This document shows, piece by piece, positions 37,374 to 47,021 of a DNA stretch of 64,000 bases. This DNA is from Nitrospirillum amazonense. GTDB taxonomy: Bacteria; Pseudomonadota; Alphaproteobacteria; Azospirillales; Azospirillaceae. The notes beneath the pieces were generated by a model. The model had not been told where the DNA came from. It worked only from the letters and a program-made list of their open reading frames with translations, and searched no databases. Within the stretch, counting starts at the first letter, position 1. Every line of letters starts with the position of its first letter. The stretch lies in contig NZ_VITV01000002.1 in NCBI RefSeq assembly GCF_007828035.1, forward strand, positions 310,001 to 374,000, given 5' to 3'. A program made the position numbers and the translations under genes.

Positions 37374-38726
37374 TCAGGTTCCCCGGGCCTTGGACTTGGC
37401 GTCCAGCGCCGTCGCGGTGCGGGGGGTCATGTCGTCCAGGTTCCAATCGGCCGGGTTGAAGGGCCGGGTGCTGGGCTTCTCAGTGGGATAGCCGTGGATG
37501 TCATCCTGGCTGTTGATGATCTCACCCCGGCCCTCGGCCACGTCGGCCAACAGGCGCACGTCGTCGTAGTCACGGTCCCAGGGGCGGGCGCCGGCGTTGT
37601 GCAGCACGGACTTCTGCACCTCGGCCGCCGGCAGGGCTGTCAGGCCTTCCGGCCACAACGGCGGCTTGTCCATCTCGATCACCTTGGCGGGCGAGGTGGT
37701 GTAGCGGCCCATCAGGGGCAGGGGCTCGCCCGCCCGGTCCACGGCGATGTTATCCTTGCCGTAGTACTCCAGGTCGCCATAGCCGCCGATCTCCAGGAAC
37801 GCCAGCGGCGTGGGGGTGGAGGGGCCGGCCCGCAGCACGTTGCCCACCGCCGCCATCTGGCCGACCTGATAGGGATGGTCGCCCCACTCTTCGGCCTGCA
37901 GGTTGTAGTGCACCGCCCGCTGGCCGGGATCGTAGATCAGATTGTTGACGATGACGCCGTGGACGCCGCCCTTGAACAGGGGGCTGCGCTCCACATTGTG
38001 GGCGTACAGGTTGCCGACGATCAGGATGTCGGTGATGTTGTCGTGGATGAGCGAGCCCTTGGAGTGCTCGATCTTCAGGTGGGTGGCGCGGGCCAGCCCT
38101 TCGGCGATGATGTTGTTGGAATAGGTAATGCGGTGCGAGGTGTGCTCGCGCCATTCGTCTGGCGTGTTGCCGTTGAAGCGGGGGCCGGAAGCGGACAGGT
38201 TCTCATCCGTCGCCCAGGTCAGGCTGCAATGGTCGACGATGACGTTGTAGGCGGCTTTCACCGTGCTGAAGGCATCCTCCTCCCAGCCGCTCTTCTTGGG
38301 CGCGCCGGCATCGCCCACGCGGATGCGGATGTGCTGCATCACCACGTCGTGGGCGCTGACATCCATGCCGCCGCGGATCAGGGTGATGCCGGGGGAGGGG
38401 GCGGTCTGCCCGGCGATGGTGACGAAGGGCTCATCCAGCTTGATGGTCTTCTGGTTCAGGTCGATGACGCCGCCGACCTCGAACACGATGATGCGCGGGC
38501 CCTTGGTCTCGATGGCTTCGCGGAAGGAGCCGGGCCCCTCATTGTTAAGGTTGGTCACCTTGATGATCTTGCCGCCGCGCCCGCCGGGCGTGTGCGCCGC
38601 CCAGCCCACGGCGCCGGGAAAGGCCAGCTGGTCCGCTTTCTCGGCGGCGCCGGCGCTGCTGACAGCCACGCCACCGGCGGCCAGCAGCGTGGCCAGGGCG
38701 GTGGTGGCCAGAATACGTCTGATCAA
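37374..38726 (-). CDS. Exported pectate lyase (PL1-like right-handed beta-helix)
   Basis: About 450 residues. The signal peptide starts LIRRILATTALATLLAAGG. The mature part begins AFPGAVGWAAHTPGGRGG and has the pectate-lyase core: VFEVGGVIDL, TIAGQTAPSPGITLIRGG, VIVDHCSLTWATDEN (with vWiDH-like His) and SNNIIAEGL. Such enzymes cleave polygalacturonate by beta-elimination, giving 4,5-unsaturated ends, which fits kduI/kduD nearby. The start TTG 38726 has GGGAGG 8 bases upstream; the frame extends to 38783, but the extension lacks signal-peptide character. A LacI-type operator lies 90 bases upstream. Confidence 0.88.
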   Translation of the reverse strand: MIRRILATTALATLLAAGGVAVSSAGAAEKADQLAFPGAVGWAAHTPGGRGGKIIKVTNLNNEGPGSFREAIETKGPRIIVFEVGGVIDLNQKTIKLDEPFVTIAGQTAPSPGITLIRGGMDVSAHDVVMQHIRIRVGDAGAPKKSGWEEDAFSTVKAAYNVIVDHCSLTWATDENLSASGPRFNGNTPDEWREHTSHRITYSNNIIAEGLARATHLKIEHSKGSLIHDNITDILIVGNLYAHNVERSPLFKGGVHGVIVNNLIYDPGQRAVHYNLQAEEWGDHPYQVGQMAAVGNVLRAGPSTPTPLAFLEIGGYGDLEYYGKDNIAVDRAGEPLPLMGRYTTSPAKVIEMDKPPLWPEGLTALPAAEVQKSVLHNAGARPWDRDYDDVRLLADVAEGRGEIINSQDDIHGYPTEKPSTRPFNPADWNLDDMTPRTATALDAKSKARGT

Positions 38727-38815
38727 CGGTCTATCCTCCCAGATGTTTGTTATGGCGATGGCGGGCGGGCCGCGACACGTCAAGCGTGCTGGACCCCGCT
38801 CTCGGCGTCAATAAA

Positions 38816-38829
38816 TGACACCGGTTTCC
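38816..38829. promoter_or_regulatory. Predicted LacI-type operator 1 (pectate lyase / lacI)
   Basis: TGACACCGGTTTCC, one of seven sites in this locus sharing TGACACCGGT. It is 90 bases upstream of the pectate lyase start and 177 bases upstream of the divergent LacI-family gene, so it may regulate both. Confidence 0.8.
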
Positions 38830-39006
38830 TAAAGGGGCAAGGGTGCAAATCCCGAGGTGCGGCGGAATGACGCCCGGGCCAGGAAGAAGGGCCGGCCGGC
38901 GGCAACAAATCCCTTTTGCGGCGGCGCGCGGGACGCGGCATGGTAGGGTCGTGGAAACAGGCACTTCGAAAAGAAGTCCTGAAGAAGAACGAGAAGAAGA
39001 CCAGCG

Positions 39007-40122
39007 ATGACCCAGGACGCCGCGCCGCGTAAGGGGCGCCCCCGGCGGGGACGTGCCGCCGCCATCCAGACCGTGGCCGTGGAGGCCGTGACCTGGACCC
39101 TGGACCGGCCGCCCACCATCAACGACGTGGCCCGTCTGGCGCACGTGTCCAAGAAGACGGTGTCGCGCGTCATCAACCAGTCGCCCTTCGTGAATGAAGA
39201 GACGCGCACCATCATCAACGGCATCATCGAGCAGATCGGCTACGTGCCCAGCCCCCAGGCGCGTGGCTTGGCCTTTCAGCGGTCCTTCCTGCTGGGCCTG
39301 GTCTATGACAATCCCAACGCCCAGTTCATCGTGAACATCCAGGAAGGCGTGCTGGCCGCCTGCCGCCTGGCGGGGTTCGAACTGGTGGTGCATCCCTGCG
39401 ACCAGAAAAGCCCGCATTTCCTGAACGATGCCAAGCAGTTCGTGCAGCGCCAGAACCTGGACGGCGTCATCGTCGTGCCGCCCGCGTCGGAAAACCCGCA
39501 GTTGGTCGAGGTGCTGCGGGACCTGGGTTGCCGCTATGTCCGCCTGTCCGCCGTGTCGCTGGACGAGGCCGCCAACATGGTGGTCTACAACGACCGGCAA
39601 GGGGCGGCGGAGGTGGCGGAGCATCTGGCCGCCCTGGGCCACCGCGACATCGGCTTCATCGCCGGCCCGTCGCGTCACCGCTCCGCCCATGAACGCCGGG
39701 AGAGCTTCGTCGGCGCGCTGAAAAGCCACGGCATCACCCTGCGTCCCGAGATGGTGGAGGAGGGCGCCTACACCTTCGAATCCGGTGAGGTCTGCGCCAC
39801 CCGGCTGCTGACGCGGGAGCCCCGGCCCACCGCCATCTTCGCCAGCAACGACGAGATGGCGGCCGGTGTCTACAAGACGGCGCAGCGCCTGGGCATCAGC
39901 ATCCCCCGGGACCTGACCATCGTGGGCTTCGACGACAGCCCCATCGCCACCCGGCTGTGGCCGTCGCTGACCACCGTGCGCCTGCCGGCCAAGGATCTGG
40001 GGCGGCTGGCGGCGGAAAAGCTGATCATCCGCATCTCCAGCGATGAGGAGGAGGGGCACACCGCCACCGGCGTTGTCAGCCGCATGGTGGTGCGCGAGTC
40101 CTCCGTGCCGCCCCGGGGCTGA
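39007..40122 (+). CDS. LacI-family regulator of the pectin/uronate locus
   Basis: 371 residues. An about 35-residue basic N-terminal extension (RKGRPRRGR) precedes the LacI helix-turn-helix TINDVARLAHVSKKTVSRVIN with hinge GYVPSPQARGLA. The periplasmic-binding-protein-like effector domain follows (LLGLVYDNPNAQF, RQNLDGVIVVPPASE, HRDIGFIAGPS, IFASNDEMAAG, VGFDDSPIATRLWPSLTTV). It is the only LacI-type gene in the window and lies at the centre of seven matching palindromic operators, so it is the probable repressor. The effector is likely KDG or another uronate intermediate (inference by analogy with KdgR/UxuR-type systems). Confidence 0.9.
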   Translation: MTQDAAPRKGRPRRGRAAAIQTVAVEAVTWTLDRPPTINDVARLAHVSKKTVSRVINQSPFVNEETRTIINGIIEQIGYVPSPQARGLAFQRSFLLGLVYDNPNAQFIVNIQEGVLAACRLAGFELVVHPCDQKSPHFLNDAKQFVQRQNLDGVIVVPPASENPQLVEVLRDLGCRYVRLSAVSLDEAANMVVYNDRQGAAEVAEHLAALGHRDIGFIAGPSRHRSAHERRESFVGALKSHGITLRPEMVEEGAYTFESGEVCATRLLTREPRPTAIFASNDEMAAGVYKTAQRLGISIPRDLTIVGFDDSPIATRLWPSLTTVRLPAKDLGRLAAEKLIIRISSDEEEGHTATGVVSRMVVRESSVPPRG

Positions 40123-40167
40123 TCCAAACCTTGCGCCTGTTTTGGCGCCGGGTAAGCGATGCGAAAT

Positions 40168-40181
40168 TGACACCGGTTACC
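40168..40181. promoter_or_regulatory. Predicted LacI-type operator 2 (uxaC-kduI-kduD)
   Basis: TGACACCGGTTACC, 107 bases upstream of the uxaC start and 45 bases after the regulator's stop codon. It is identical to site 6 in the opposite orientation. Confidence 0.82.
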
Positions 40182-40288
40182 AAGATCGTTACCAAATGGG
40201 GTGGGAGGAGAGCGGCCCACCGGACATCCGGACGCCGTTCCTGCAACAACGTTTGCCGCATCTTGGCGGATAGTGAAGGAAGGCCCGG

Positions 40289-41707
40289 ATGGCCCAGAAC
40301 CTGACCCTGCACGACGATCGCCTGTTTCCCGCCGACCCGGCGGTTCGCGCCATCGCCCGACGCCTGTACGCCCTGGTGAAGGGCCTGCCCATCATCAGCC
40401 CGCACGGCCACACCGACCCGTCGTGGTTCGCCGGCAACGAGGCGTTTCCCAACGCCACCGCCCTGCTGCTGCAGCCGGACCACTATCTTTACCGCATGCT
40501 CTACAGCCAGGGCGTGACCTTGGAGCAGCTGGGCATTCCGGCCGCCGGCCAGCCGGCTCCCGATGTGGACCCGCGCGAGGCCTGGCGCCTGCTGGCCCGG
40601 AACTTCCACCTGTTCCGGGGCACCCCGTCCTCCACCTGGCTGAACCATGTGTTCACCCAGGTCTTCGGGCTGGATGTGAAGCTCGGCGCCGAGACCGCCG
40701 ACCTGTACTTCGACACCATCACCGCCAAGCTGGCGACGGAGGAATTCCGCCCCCGCGCCCTGTTCGAGCGGTTCAACATCGAGGTCATCGCCACCACGGA
40801 AAGCCCGGTGGACACGCTGGCCCATCATGAGGCCATCCGCGACAGCGGCTGGAAGGGCAAGGTCATCACCGCCTATCGCCCGGACGCCGTCATCGATCCG
40901 GAGCACGAGAACTTTCGCCCGGCCATGGAACAGTTCGCCGCCATCACCGGTGAGGATGTGTACAGCTGGCGGGGCTATCTGAACGCCCATCGGAAGCGTC
41001 GCACCGACTTCAAGGCCGTAGGCGCCACCAGCAGCGACCATGGCCACGTCACCGCCGCCACCGCCGACCTGTCCCCGACCGAGGCCGAGGCCCTCTTTGC
41101 CCGCGTGGTCAAGGGCACCTTCACGGCGGCGGATGCCGAGCTGTTCCGGGCCCAGATGCTGACCGAGATGGCGGGCATGAGCCTGGAGGACGGGCTGGTC
41201 ATGCAGATCCACCCCGGTTCCTTCCGCAATCACAACCACCAGATCTTCCAGCGCTACGGCCGCGACAAGGGCGCCGACATCCCGCTGCGCACCGAATATG
41301 TCCATGCGCTGAAGCCGTTGCTGGACCGTTACGGCAACGATCCGCGCCTGTCCGTCATCCTGTTCACCCTGGATGAGACGGTCTATGCCCGCGAGCTGGC
41401 GCCGCTGGCCGGCCATTACCCGGTGCTGAAGCTGGGCCCCGCCTGGTGGTTCCACGACAGCCCGGAGGGGATGATGCGCTTCCGCGAGCAGACGACGGAA
41501 ACGGCGGGCTTCTACAACACCGTGGGCTTCAACGACGACACCCGCGCCTTCCTGTCCATCCCCGCCCGCCACGACGTGGCCCGCCGGGTGGATTGCGCCT
41601 TCCTGGCCCGCCTGGTGGCGGAACACCGCATCGATGAGGACGACGCGGCGGAGGTGGCGGTGGACCTGGCCTACCGCCTGCCCAAGCGCGCCTACAAGCT
41701 GGACTGA
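40289..41707 (+). CDS. uxaC: Uronate isomerase UxaC
   Basis: 472-residue glucuronate/galacturonate isomerase of the amidohydrolase superfamily. It interconverts D-galacturonate and D-tagaturonate, or D-glucuronate and D-fructuronate. Seen motifs: SPHGHTDPSWFA (metal His-x-His), LRTEYVHAL, LGPAWWFHDSPEGM and the C-terminal NDTRAFLSIPARHDVARR. Length matches the family. It has GAAGGAAGG upstream of ATG 40289, is the first gene of uxaC-kduI-kduD, and lies behind operator 2. Confidence 0.95.
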   Translation: MAQNLTLHDDRLFPADPAVRAIARRLYALVKGLPIISPHGHTDPSWFAGNEAFPNATALLLQPDHYLYRMLYSQGVTLEQLGIPAAGQPAPDVDPREAWRLLARNFHLFRGTPSSTWLNHVFTQVFGLDVKLGAETADLYFDTITAKLATEEFRPRALFERFNIEVIATTESPVDTLAHHEAIRDSGWKGKVITAYRPDAVIDPEHENFRPAMEQFAAITGEDVYSWRGYLNAHRKRRTDFKAVGATSSDHGHVTAATADLSPTEAEALFARVVKGTFTAADAELFRAQMLTEMAGMSLEDGLVMQIHPGSFRNHNHQIFQRYGRDKGADIPLRTEYVHALKPLLDRYGNDPRLSVILFTLDETVYARELAPLAGHYPVLKLGPAWWFHDSPEGMMRFREQTTETAGFYNTVGFNDDTRAFLSIPARHDVARRVDCAFLARLVAEHRIDEDDAAEVAVDLAYRLPKRAYKLD

Positions 41708-41721
41708 CGATGGAGTGTGGC

Positions 41722-41765
41722 GGGGAAGATGACATCCGCGCCGCACCTCTTCCCCAGACGGGGAA
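41722..41765 (+). promoter_or_regulatory. Mutually exclusive hairpins in the uxaC-kduI spacer
   Basis: TCTTCCCC (41748-41755) can pair upstream with GGGGAAGA (41722-41729) or downstream, as TTCCCC, with GGGGAA (41760-41765). The kduI Shine-Dalgarno region GGGGAGA (41779-41785) is a third near-complement. This could modulate kduI translation relative to uxaC or merely stabilise processed mRNA. Confidence 0.45.
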
Positions 41766-41791
41766 ACCACAAACAAACGGGGAGAATGGCC

Positions 41792-42637
41792 ATGTTCAAG
41801 AAGGTTTATCAGGCGACCCATCCCGACATGATGGATGGCGCCCGTAACCAGCAGCTGCGCGACCGCTATCTCATTACCGGCCTGTTCGTGGCCGGTGAGG
41901 TCAGCCTGAACTATTCCCATAACGAACGCTTCATCATCGGCGGCGCCGCCCCGGTGGACGCCCCCATAAACCTGCCCCTGCAGACGGAACCGGCCTCGGC
42001 CGCTGGCAAGCCCTTCCTGGAACGGCGGGAACTCGGCATTGTCAACGTCGGCGGCCCCGGCACGGTCACCGTGGATGGCACGGTTTACGAGCTGGCGTCG
42101 CGCGACGGCCTGTATGTACCCATGGGGACGGAGGCGGTGGTGTTCGCCTCGGCCGATGCCGCCCACCCGGCCAAGTTCTACCTGGCCAGCACGCCGGCCC
42201 ACGCTCGTTTCAAGACGGTGAAGATATCCATCGACCAAGCCGTGCCGCTGGAGCGCGGGGCGCTGGAGACCAGCAACGAGCGCACGATCTACCAGTACAT
42301 CGTGCCCCAGACCTGCCAGTCGGCGCAGCTGTTGCTGGGCCTGACCATGCTGAAGCCGGGCAGCGTGTGGAACACCATGCCGCCCCACCTGCACGACCGC
42401 CGGTCAGAGGTCTATTTCTACTTCGACATCAAGGACGACCAGCGCGTCTTTCATTTCATGGGTGAGCCGGAGCTGGCCCGCCACATCGTGGTCGCCAATG
42501 AGGAGGCCGTGGTGTCGCCGCCCTGGTCCATCCACATGGGCTCCGGCACCGCCAACTATTCCTTCATTTGGGCCATGGGCGGGGAGAACCTCGACTACAC
42601 CGACATGAAGGTCCTGGACATTTGCCAGCTGCGCTGA
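41792..42637 (+). CDS. kduI: 5-keto-4-deoxyuronate isomerase KduI
   Basis: 281-residue cupin-fold isomerase that converts 5-keto-4-deoxyuronate (from unsaturated galacturonate) to 2,5-diketo-3-deoxygluconate. The Zn site is visible as [15 protein letters not shown] (His-x-His and Glu) and SIHMGSG (His). Other signatures are [22 protein letters not shown] and [15 protein letters not shown] 41792 ([11 protein letters not shown]) is preferred: GGGGAGA lies at good distance, whereas the in-frame ATG 41786 is too close. It is second in the operon. Confidence 0.95.
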   Translation: MFKKVYQATHPDMMDGARNQQLRDRYLITGLFVAGEVSLNYSHNERFIIGGAAPVDAPINLPLQTEPASAAGKPFLERRELGIVNVGGPGTVTVDGTVYELASRDGLYVPMGTEAVVFASADAAHPAKFYLASTPAHARFKTVKISIDQAVPLERGALETSNERTIYQYIVPQTCQSAQLLLGLTMLKPGSVWNTMPPHLHDRRSEVYFYFDIKDDQRVFHFMGEPELARHIVVANEEAVVSPPWSIHMGSGTANYSFIWAMGGENLDYTDMKVLDICQLR

Positions 42638-42651
42638 GGGAGGGTGATCCC

Positions 42652-43425
42652 ATGGCTTATAACCCCTTCGACCTGACGGGCCGCGTGGCCCTGGTCACCG
42701 GCGCCAACACCGGCCTGGGGCAGGGCCTGGCCGTGGCGCTGGCCCGGGCCGGCGCCGACATCGTGGCCGCCGGCCGCAGCACGCCTACGGAAACCGAGGC
42801 GGCGGTCAAGGAGGTGGGCGCCCGCTTCCACTTCGTCCATGCCGATCTCGACAGTGTCGGCGTGGTGCAGCAGGTGGTGGACCAAGCCGTCGCCGCCTTC
42901 GGCCGTATCGACATCCTGATCAACAACGCCGGCACCATCCGCCGGGCCGACGCCCTGGAATTCTCCGAGGACGATTGGGACCTGGTGATGAACGTGAATC
43001 TGAAGACGCCCTTCTTCCTGGCCCAGGCCGTGGCGCGCCGCATGGTGGACCAGGGAAATGGGGGCCACGGGGGCGGCAAGATCATCAACATCGCCTCCAT
43101 GCTGTCCTTCCAGGGCGGTATCCGCGTTGCGTCCTATACCGCCAGCAAGAGCGGCATCGCGGGATTGACCAAGCTGTTGGCCAACGAGTGGGCGGCCAAG
43201 GGCATCAACGTCAACGCCATCGCCCCCGGTTACTTCGCCACCAACAATACCGAGGCGCTGCGCAACGACGAGACGCGGAACCGCGACATCCTGGCCCGCA
43301 TCCCCGCCGGCCGCTGGGGGCGCCCGGAGGATCTGGGCGGGGCGGCGGTGTTCCTGTCCTCCGCTGCCGCCGACTATGTGCACGGCACCGTCCTGGCGGT
43401 CGACGGGGGGTGGCTGGCCCGGTGA
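42652..43425 (+). CDS. kduD: 2-dehydro-3-deoxy-D-gluconate 5-dehydrogenase KduD
   Basis: 257-residue SDR that reduces 2,5-diketo-3-deoxygluconate to KDG. Motifs: TGANTGLGQGLA, INNAGTIRRADA, NIASMLSFQGG, SYTASKSG (catalytic Tyr and Lys), NAIAPGYFATNNT and the C-terminal VDGGWLAR, all characteristic of KduD. GAGGGAGGG precedes ATG 42652, and the gap to kduI is 14 bases. Together with KduI and KdgK it completes the unsaturated-uronate branch. Confidence 0.94.
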   Translation: MAYNPFDLTGRVALVTGANTGLGQGLAVALARAGADIVAAGRSTPTETEAAVKEVGARFHFVHADLDSVGVVQQVVDQAVAAFGRIDILINNAGTIRRADALEFSEDDWDLVMNVNLKTPFFLAQAVARRMVDQGNGGHGGGKIINIASMLSFQGGIRVASYTASKSGIAGLTKLLANEWAAKGINVNAIAPGYFATNNTEALRNDETRNRDILARIPAGRWGRPEDLGGAAVFLSSAAADYVHGTVLAVDGGWLAR

Positions 43426-43562
43426 TCCCCGCACGCGGGCGCCGGGGCCAGTGAGGGCGCCTGTCGGAAATTCTGGCCGAAAAAGTTCCATGGTACCGGC
43501 TGATGCGGTAGGTATGGTCGATTGCAGGTCGCGACAGCGATACTATCAGGTGAGCCTCGACC

Positions 43563-44864
43563 GTGACCGACACGCCTCTTCCGCTGATCAGCCGACCGGC
43601 CGTCGGGCGGCGTCTGGCCGGTTCCCTCGTCGTCAAGATCCTGGCCGTCGTTGTCCTGTCCGCGTTGCTGGTCAGCCGCGACGCGGACTGGGTGATGCAT
43701 CCGACCCTGTGGGCTGAGGATGGCGTCATCTGGTTCCAGAACGCCTATACCAAGGGCCTCAGGGTGCTGGTCATGCCCAGCGCCGGATACATCAACCTTT
43801 TCCCCTATGCCATGGCCCTGGCCGCCCGGGCCCTGCCGCTGGGATGGCTGCCGGGGTGGATGATGGCTGGCGGCTTCGTCGCCCAGGTGGCGCCCGCCGT
43901 TCTGTTGCTTTTGCGGGGGGCGCCGCTTGTTCCCTCCCTCTGGGCGCGAGGGGCGCTCGCGGTCTTTTATCTGGGCGTTCCCAATTCCTACGAAATCCAT
44001 TTGAACCTGACCAATGCCCAATGGCACCTGATGCTCCTGTCCTTCCTGATGCTGGTGCTGCCGGCGCCGCAGGGGTGGGGCTGGCGGGCGCTTCAGTATG
44101 GCGTGTTGCTGGTCAGCGGGCTTACGGGGCCGTTCTGCCTGTTCCTGGCCCCTGCCGCCCTGTGGCAATGGTTGGGTGCGGCCCCGGATCAGCGGCGTCA
44201 TGCCTTCATTCAGGCGGCGGTCATCGGGGCCACCGCCTTGATCCAGGTCCTGTGCCTGCTCACCCTGGGCGCGGGGGAGCGTCAGAGCCTGGTGCTGGGT
44301 GCCAGTGCCGCGCGGCTGGCGCGCATGCTGACGGATCAGGTATTCCTCAGCGGCGTGTTGGGCACCGCCAACGTCGGCGTCCTGAAGCAGGGCGCACTAT
44401 GGCAGCAGCCTGCGATGGCATGGGGCATCGCCCTGGCGGGCCTGTCCATCATTGCCTTGGCGCTGGTGAAGGGGCCGTCGAGCTTCCGTAAATTCTGCCT
44501 TGCCGGGCTTATCCTGCTGGCCTGCGCCCTGGTAAGCCCAGCCGGCTCCCCGGTGGGTGACCAATGGGCCCTGCTGGGCATGCTGGGATACGGTGGCCGC
44601 TATTTCGTCATTCCCATCCTGATCTTCTTCATCGCCTGCCTGATCCTGGCGTGCAAGGCGCCGGCCAAGTTCCGCATTCCCGCTTGCGCCCTGCTGTGCG
44701 TCTTCATGGTAGGGGTGTGGGCGGATTGGCTGTACCCGACGCGCAGCGGCACGTTCGAGGCCTATCACCAAGCGGTGGAGGCTTTCGACAATGCTCCGCC
44801 GGGAACCCAGATCTCCTTCCCGGAAGCCAGCCCCGGTTGGAACATGGTGCTCACCAAGCACTGA
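43563..44864 (+). CDS. Polytopic membrane protein, GT-C-like, unknown function
   Basis: 433 residues with about ten membrane helices and a short soluble tail. The early loop HPTLWAEDGVIWFQNAYTKG, with acidic residues after the first helix, and the overall layout resemble GT-C-type glycosyltransferases acting on polyprenyl-linked sugars. I cannot name a family. GTG 43563 is the start, with AGGTGAG upstream. It follows kduD by 137 bases and has no operator; membership in the uronate regulon is not supported. Lower GC in stretches (for example 43960-44060) sets it apart slightly. Confidence 0.65.
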   Translation: MTDTPLPLISRPAVGRRLAGSLVVKILAVVVLSALLVSRDADWVMHPTLWAEDGVIWFQNAYTKGLRVLVMPSAGYINLFPYAMALAARALPLGWLPGWMMAGGFVAQVAPAVLLLLRGAPLVPSLWARGALAVFYLGVPNSYEIHLNLTNAQWHLMLLSFLMLVLPAPQGWGWRALQYGVLLVSGLTGPFCLFLAPAALWQWLGAAPDQRRHAFIQAAVIGATALIQVLCLLTLGAGERQSLVLGASAARLARMLTDQVFLSGVLGTANVGVLKQGALWQQPAMAWGIALAGLSIIALALVKGPSSFRKFCLAGLILLACALVSPAGSPVGDQWALLGMLGYGGRYFVIPILIFFIACLILACKAPAKFRIPACALLCVFMVGVWADWLYPTRSGTFEAYHQAVEAFDNAPPGTQISFPEASPGWNMVLTKH

Positions 44865-44920
44865 GGCCGGCGGGCGGTCTTATTGGGGAAACGGCGTCGG
44901 TCGCGTTCTCAAATCCCCCA

Positions 44921-44948
44921 GGGCCATTCGGGGCCATTCGGGGCCATT
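44921..44948. repeat. 10-bp tandem repeat at an AraC-type gene end
   Basis: GGGCCATTCG is repeated at 44921, 44931 and (eight bases) 44941, ending two bases before the stop codon of the minus-strand AraC-family gene. Confidence 0.85.
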
Positions 44949-44950
44949 GT

Positions 44951-45874
44951 CTATGAGCCTACGGTCCCGCGATAGCGCCGTGGACCTACCCCGGTCACCC
45001 GTTTGAAGGCGTTGCTAAAGGCGCTTTCTGAGGCATAACCAAGGCGGTGGGCCAGTTCGGATATGGGCGCCTCCTGTTCCTTCAAGGCCCGCTCCGCCAG
45101 GCGCATGCGCCAGGCCGTCAGGTAGGCCAGTGGCGGAATGCCGGCCACCGCCTTGAAATATTGAGCGAAGGTGGTGCGCGACATGGCGGCGGCCTTGGCC
45201 AGTTCGCCCAGTTGCCAGGCACGGCCGGGGTCGCCGTGCATCAGCCGCAGGGCCGGGGCCAGGCGGGCGTCGGTAGCAGCGCGCAGCCAGCCGGCGGGCA
45301 GGGGCTGTCCTGTCGCCAGATGGGCCCGGAGGATGCGGATGAACAGCAGGTGGGCAAGCTGGGTGGCCGCCAGGCCAGCGCCTGGCAGGTCGGCAGTGTG
45401 CTCGCGCCGCAACTGGTCCAGCAGCCAGTGCAGGCCCTCGGCCTCCGGCGCCGTGTGGCGCACCACGATCACCGGCGGCAGGATATCGGCCAGCAGCCAG
45501 CCGCAGGCGGGATCCAGCACCACATGGGCGCCCAGCAGGAAGAAGTCTTCGCCCCCGCCCAGATGTCGGATGCCGCTGCTGGGGCCGAAGACGACCTTGG
45601 CGTCCAGGGGGAGCGACGCCAGGTCGCTGCCTAGCCGGAAGGGACGCTGCGCCGGCAGCAGGAACACGTCGCCGGCCTCAAGGCGATGCGGTGCCGGCTC
45701 TCCCTCGATGTCCAGCCAGCCGCCGCCCCGCAGGATGGCGAAAAACTTGATCTTGCCTGGCGGCGGGAAGCGGATGCACCAGGCGCCACCGGCGGTGAAG
45801 CCGCCTGACACCACCGTCTGGGCGTCGGCGAATTTCAGCAGGTCGGAGAAGGGGTCTAGCGGCGCTGAGTTCAT
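44951..45874 (-). CDS. AraC-family regulator with cupin sensor
   Basis: About 307 residues. The N-terminal AraC_binding-type cupin has ILRGGGWLDIEGE, HRLEAGDVFLLPAQRPF and VVFGPSSGIRHLGGG. The C-terminal double helix-turn-helix has WQLGELAKAAAMSRTTFAQYF and ISELAHRLGYASESAFSNAFKR. ATG 45874 (MNSAPLDPFSD) is the start. It is divergent from the SDR at 45975 with about 100 bases between them, the usual arrangement for a local activator and its target. Confidence 0.9.
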   Translation of the reverse strand: MNSAPLDPFSDLLKFADAQTVVSGGFTAGGAWCIRFPPPGKIKFFAILRGGGWLDIEGEPAPHRLEAGDVFLLPAQRPFRLGSDLASLPLDAKVVFGPSSGIRHLGGGEDFFLLGAHVVLDPACGWLLADILPPVIVVRHTAPEAEGLHWLLDQLRREHTADLPGAGLAATQLAHLLFIRILRAHLATGQPLPAGWLRAATDARLAPALRLMHGDPGRAWQLGELAKAAAMSRTTFAQYFKAVAGIPPLAYLTAWRMRLAERALKEQEAPISELAHRLGYASESAFSNAFKRVTGVGPRRYRGTVGS

Positions 45875-45974
45875 TTCCGGATTTTCACGCAAGTAAGGCG
45901 GACGGACAAGCATTCATCGTTCGGGATCGCATGCCTACCTTAGGGGCCCCCTTCGTTCATCAAAGGTATCCGTC

Positions 45975-47003
45975 ATGCCTGTTCGCCAGGAACCCATTCA
46001 CTCCGGCTTTGGTGCCGCCTCCACCGCCCTGGATGTCATCCAGGGCATCGACCTTGCGGGCAAGGTCGCCATCGTCACCGGCGGCTATGCCGGCATCGGG
46101 CTGGAGACCGTGCGGGCGCTGCGATCCGCCGGCGCCACCGTCGTCGTCCCCGCCCGTGATCTGCCCAAGGCCCAGGCCGCGCTGGCCGGCCTGGACGGCG
46201 TTGAGATCGGCACCCTGGATCTGATGGACCCAGCCTCCATCGACGCCTTTGCCGCCGCTTTCCTGAACAGCGGCCGGCCCCTGCACCTGCTGATCAACAA
46301 CGCCGGCATCATGGCTCACCTGCTGACCCGCGACGCGCGCGGGTATGAGGCGCAGTTCGCCACCAACCACCTTGGGCACTTCCAGCTGACGGCGCGGCTG
46401 TGGCCGGCGCTGCGCCAGGCGGGAGCCGCAGGGGGCGTCCGCGTCGTCTCGCTGTCCTCGCTGGGCCACCGCTTTTCCCCGGTCGTGGTTGAGGACCCTA
46501 ACTTCGAGCGGCGGGACTATGATCGCTGGTCGGCCTATGGCCAGTCCAAGACCGCCAACATCCTGTTCGCCCTGGGTTTGGAGGCGCGCGCCGGCGCCCA
46601 CGGCGTCCACGCCTTTTCCGTCCATCCCGGCACCATCGTGGACACGGACCTGAAGCGTTACATGACGCAGGAGGAACTGATCGCCTTTGGCGTGTTTGAC
46701 GCGGAAGGCAAGGCCATCCATGACCCGTCCCGCAACATGAAGACCACGGCGCAGGGGGCGGCCACCACGGTCTGGTGCGCCACCAGCCCGCAGCTGCGGG
46801 ACCACGGCGGCGCCTATTGCGAGAACTGCGACATCGCCCAACTGCTGCAGCCGGGGGAAGAAGCCGCCCAGGGCACCCCCACCACCCGCCGTCCCGGCGC
46901 CGTCATGGGCGGCGTGCTGCCCTATGCTGTCGATCCGGCGGCGGCCGACCAGCTGTGGGATCTCAGCGAACGGCTGCTGGGAATTACCTTCCGGCCGGTC
47001 TGA
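45975..47003 (+). CDS. Short-chain dehydrogenase/reductase (retinol-dehydrogenase-like)
   Basis: 342-residue SDR with cofactor motif VTGGYAGIGLETVRAL, INNAGIMAHLL, NHLGHFQLTARL, catalytic SLSSLGH and YGQSKTANILF, and VHPGTIVDTDL. The extended C-terminus (AYCENCDIAQLL) is typical of WWOX/retinol-DH-like bacterial SDRs of unknown substrate. It is probably controlled by the divergent AraC-type gene. No pectin-locus operator is present. Confidence 0.88.
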   Translation: MPVRQEPIHSGFGAASTALDVIQGIDLAGKVAIVTGGYAGIGLETVRALRSAGATVVVPARDLPKAQAALAGLDGVEIGTLDLMDPASIDAFAAAFLNSGRPLHLLINNAGIMAHLLTRDARGYEAQFATNHLGHFQLTARLWPALRQAGAAGGVRVVSLSSLGHRFSPVVVEDPNFERRDYDRWSAYGQSKTANILFALGLEARAGAHGVHAFSVHPGTIVDTDLKRYMTQEELIAFGVFDAEGKAIHDPSRNMKTTAQGAATTVWCATSPQLRDHGGAYCENCDIAQLLQPGEEAAQGTPTTRRPGAVMGGVLPYAVDPAAADQLWDLSERLLGITFRPV

Positions 47004-47021
47004 CCCTCCAGTCTCCGTCCC

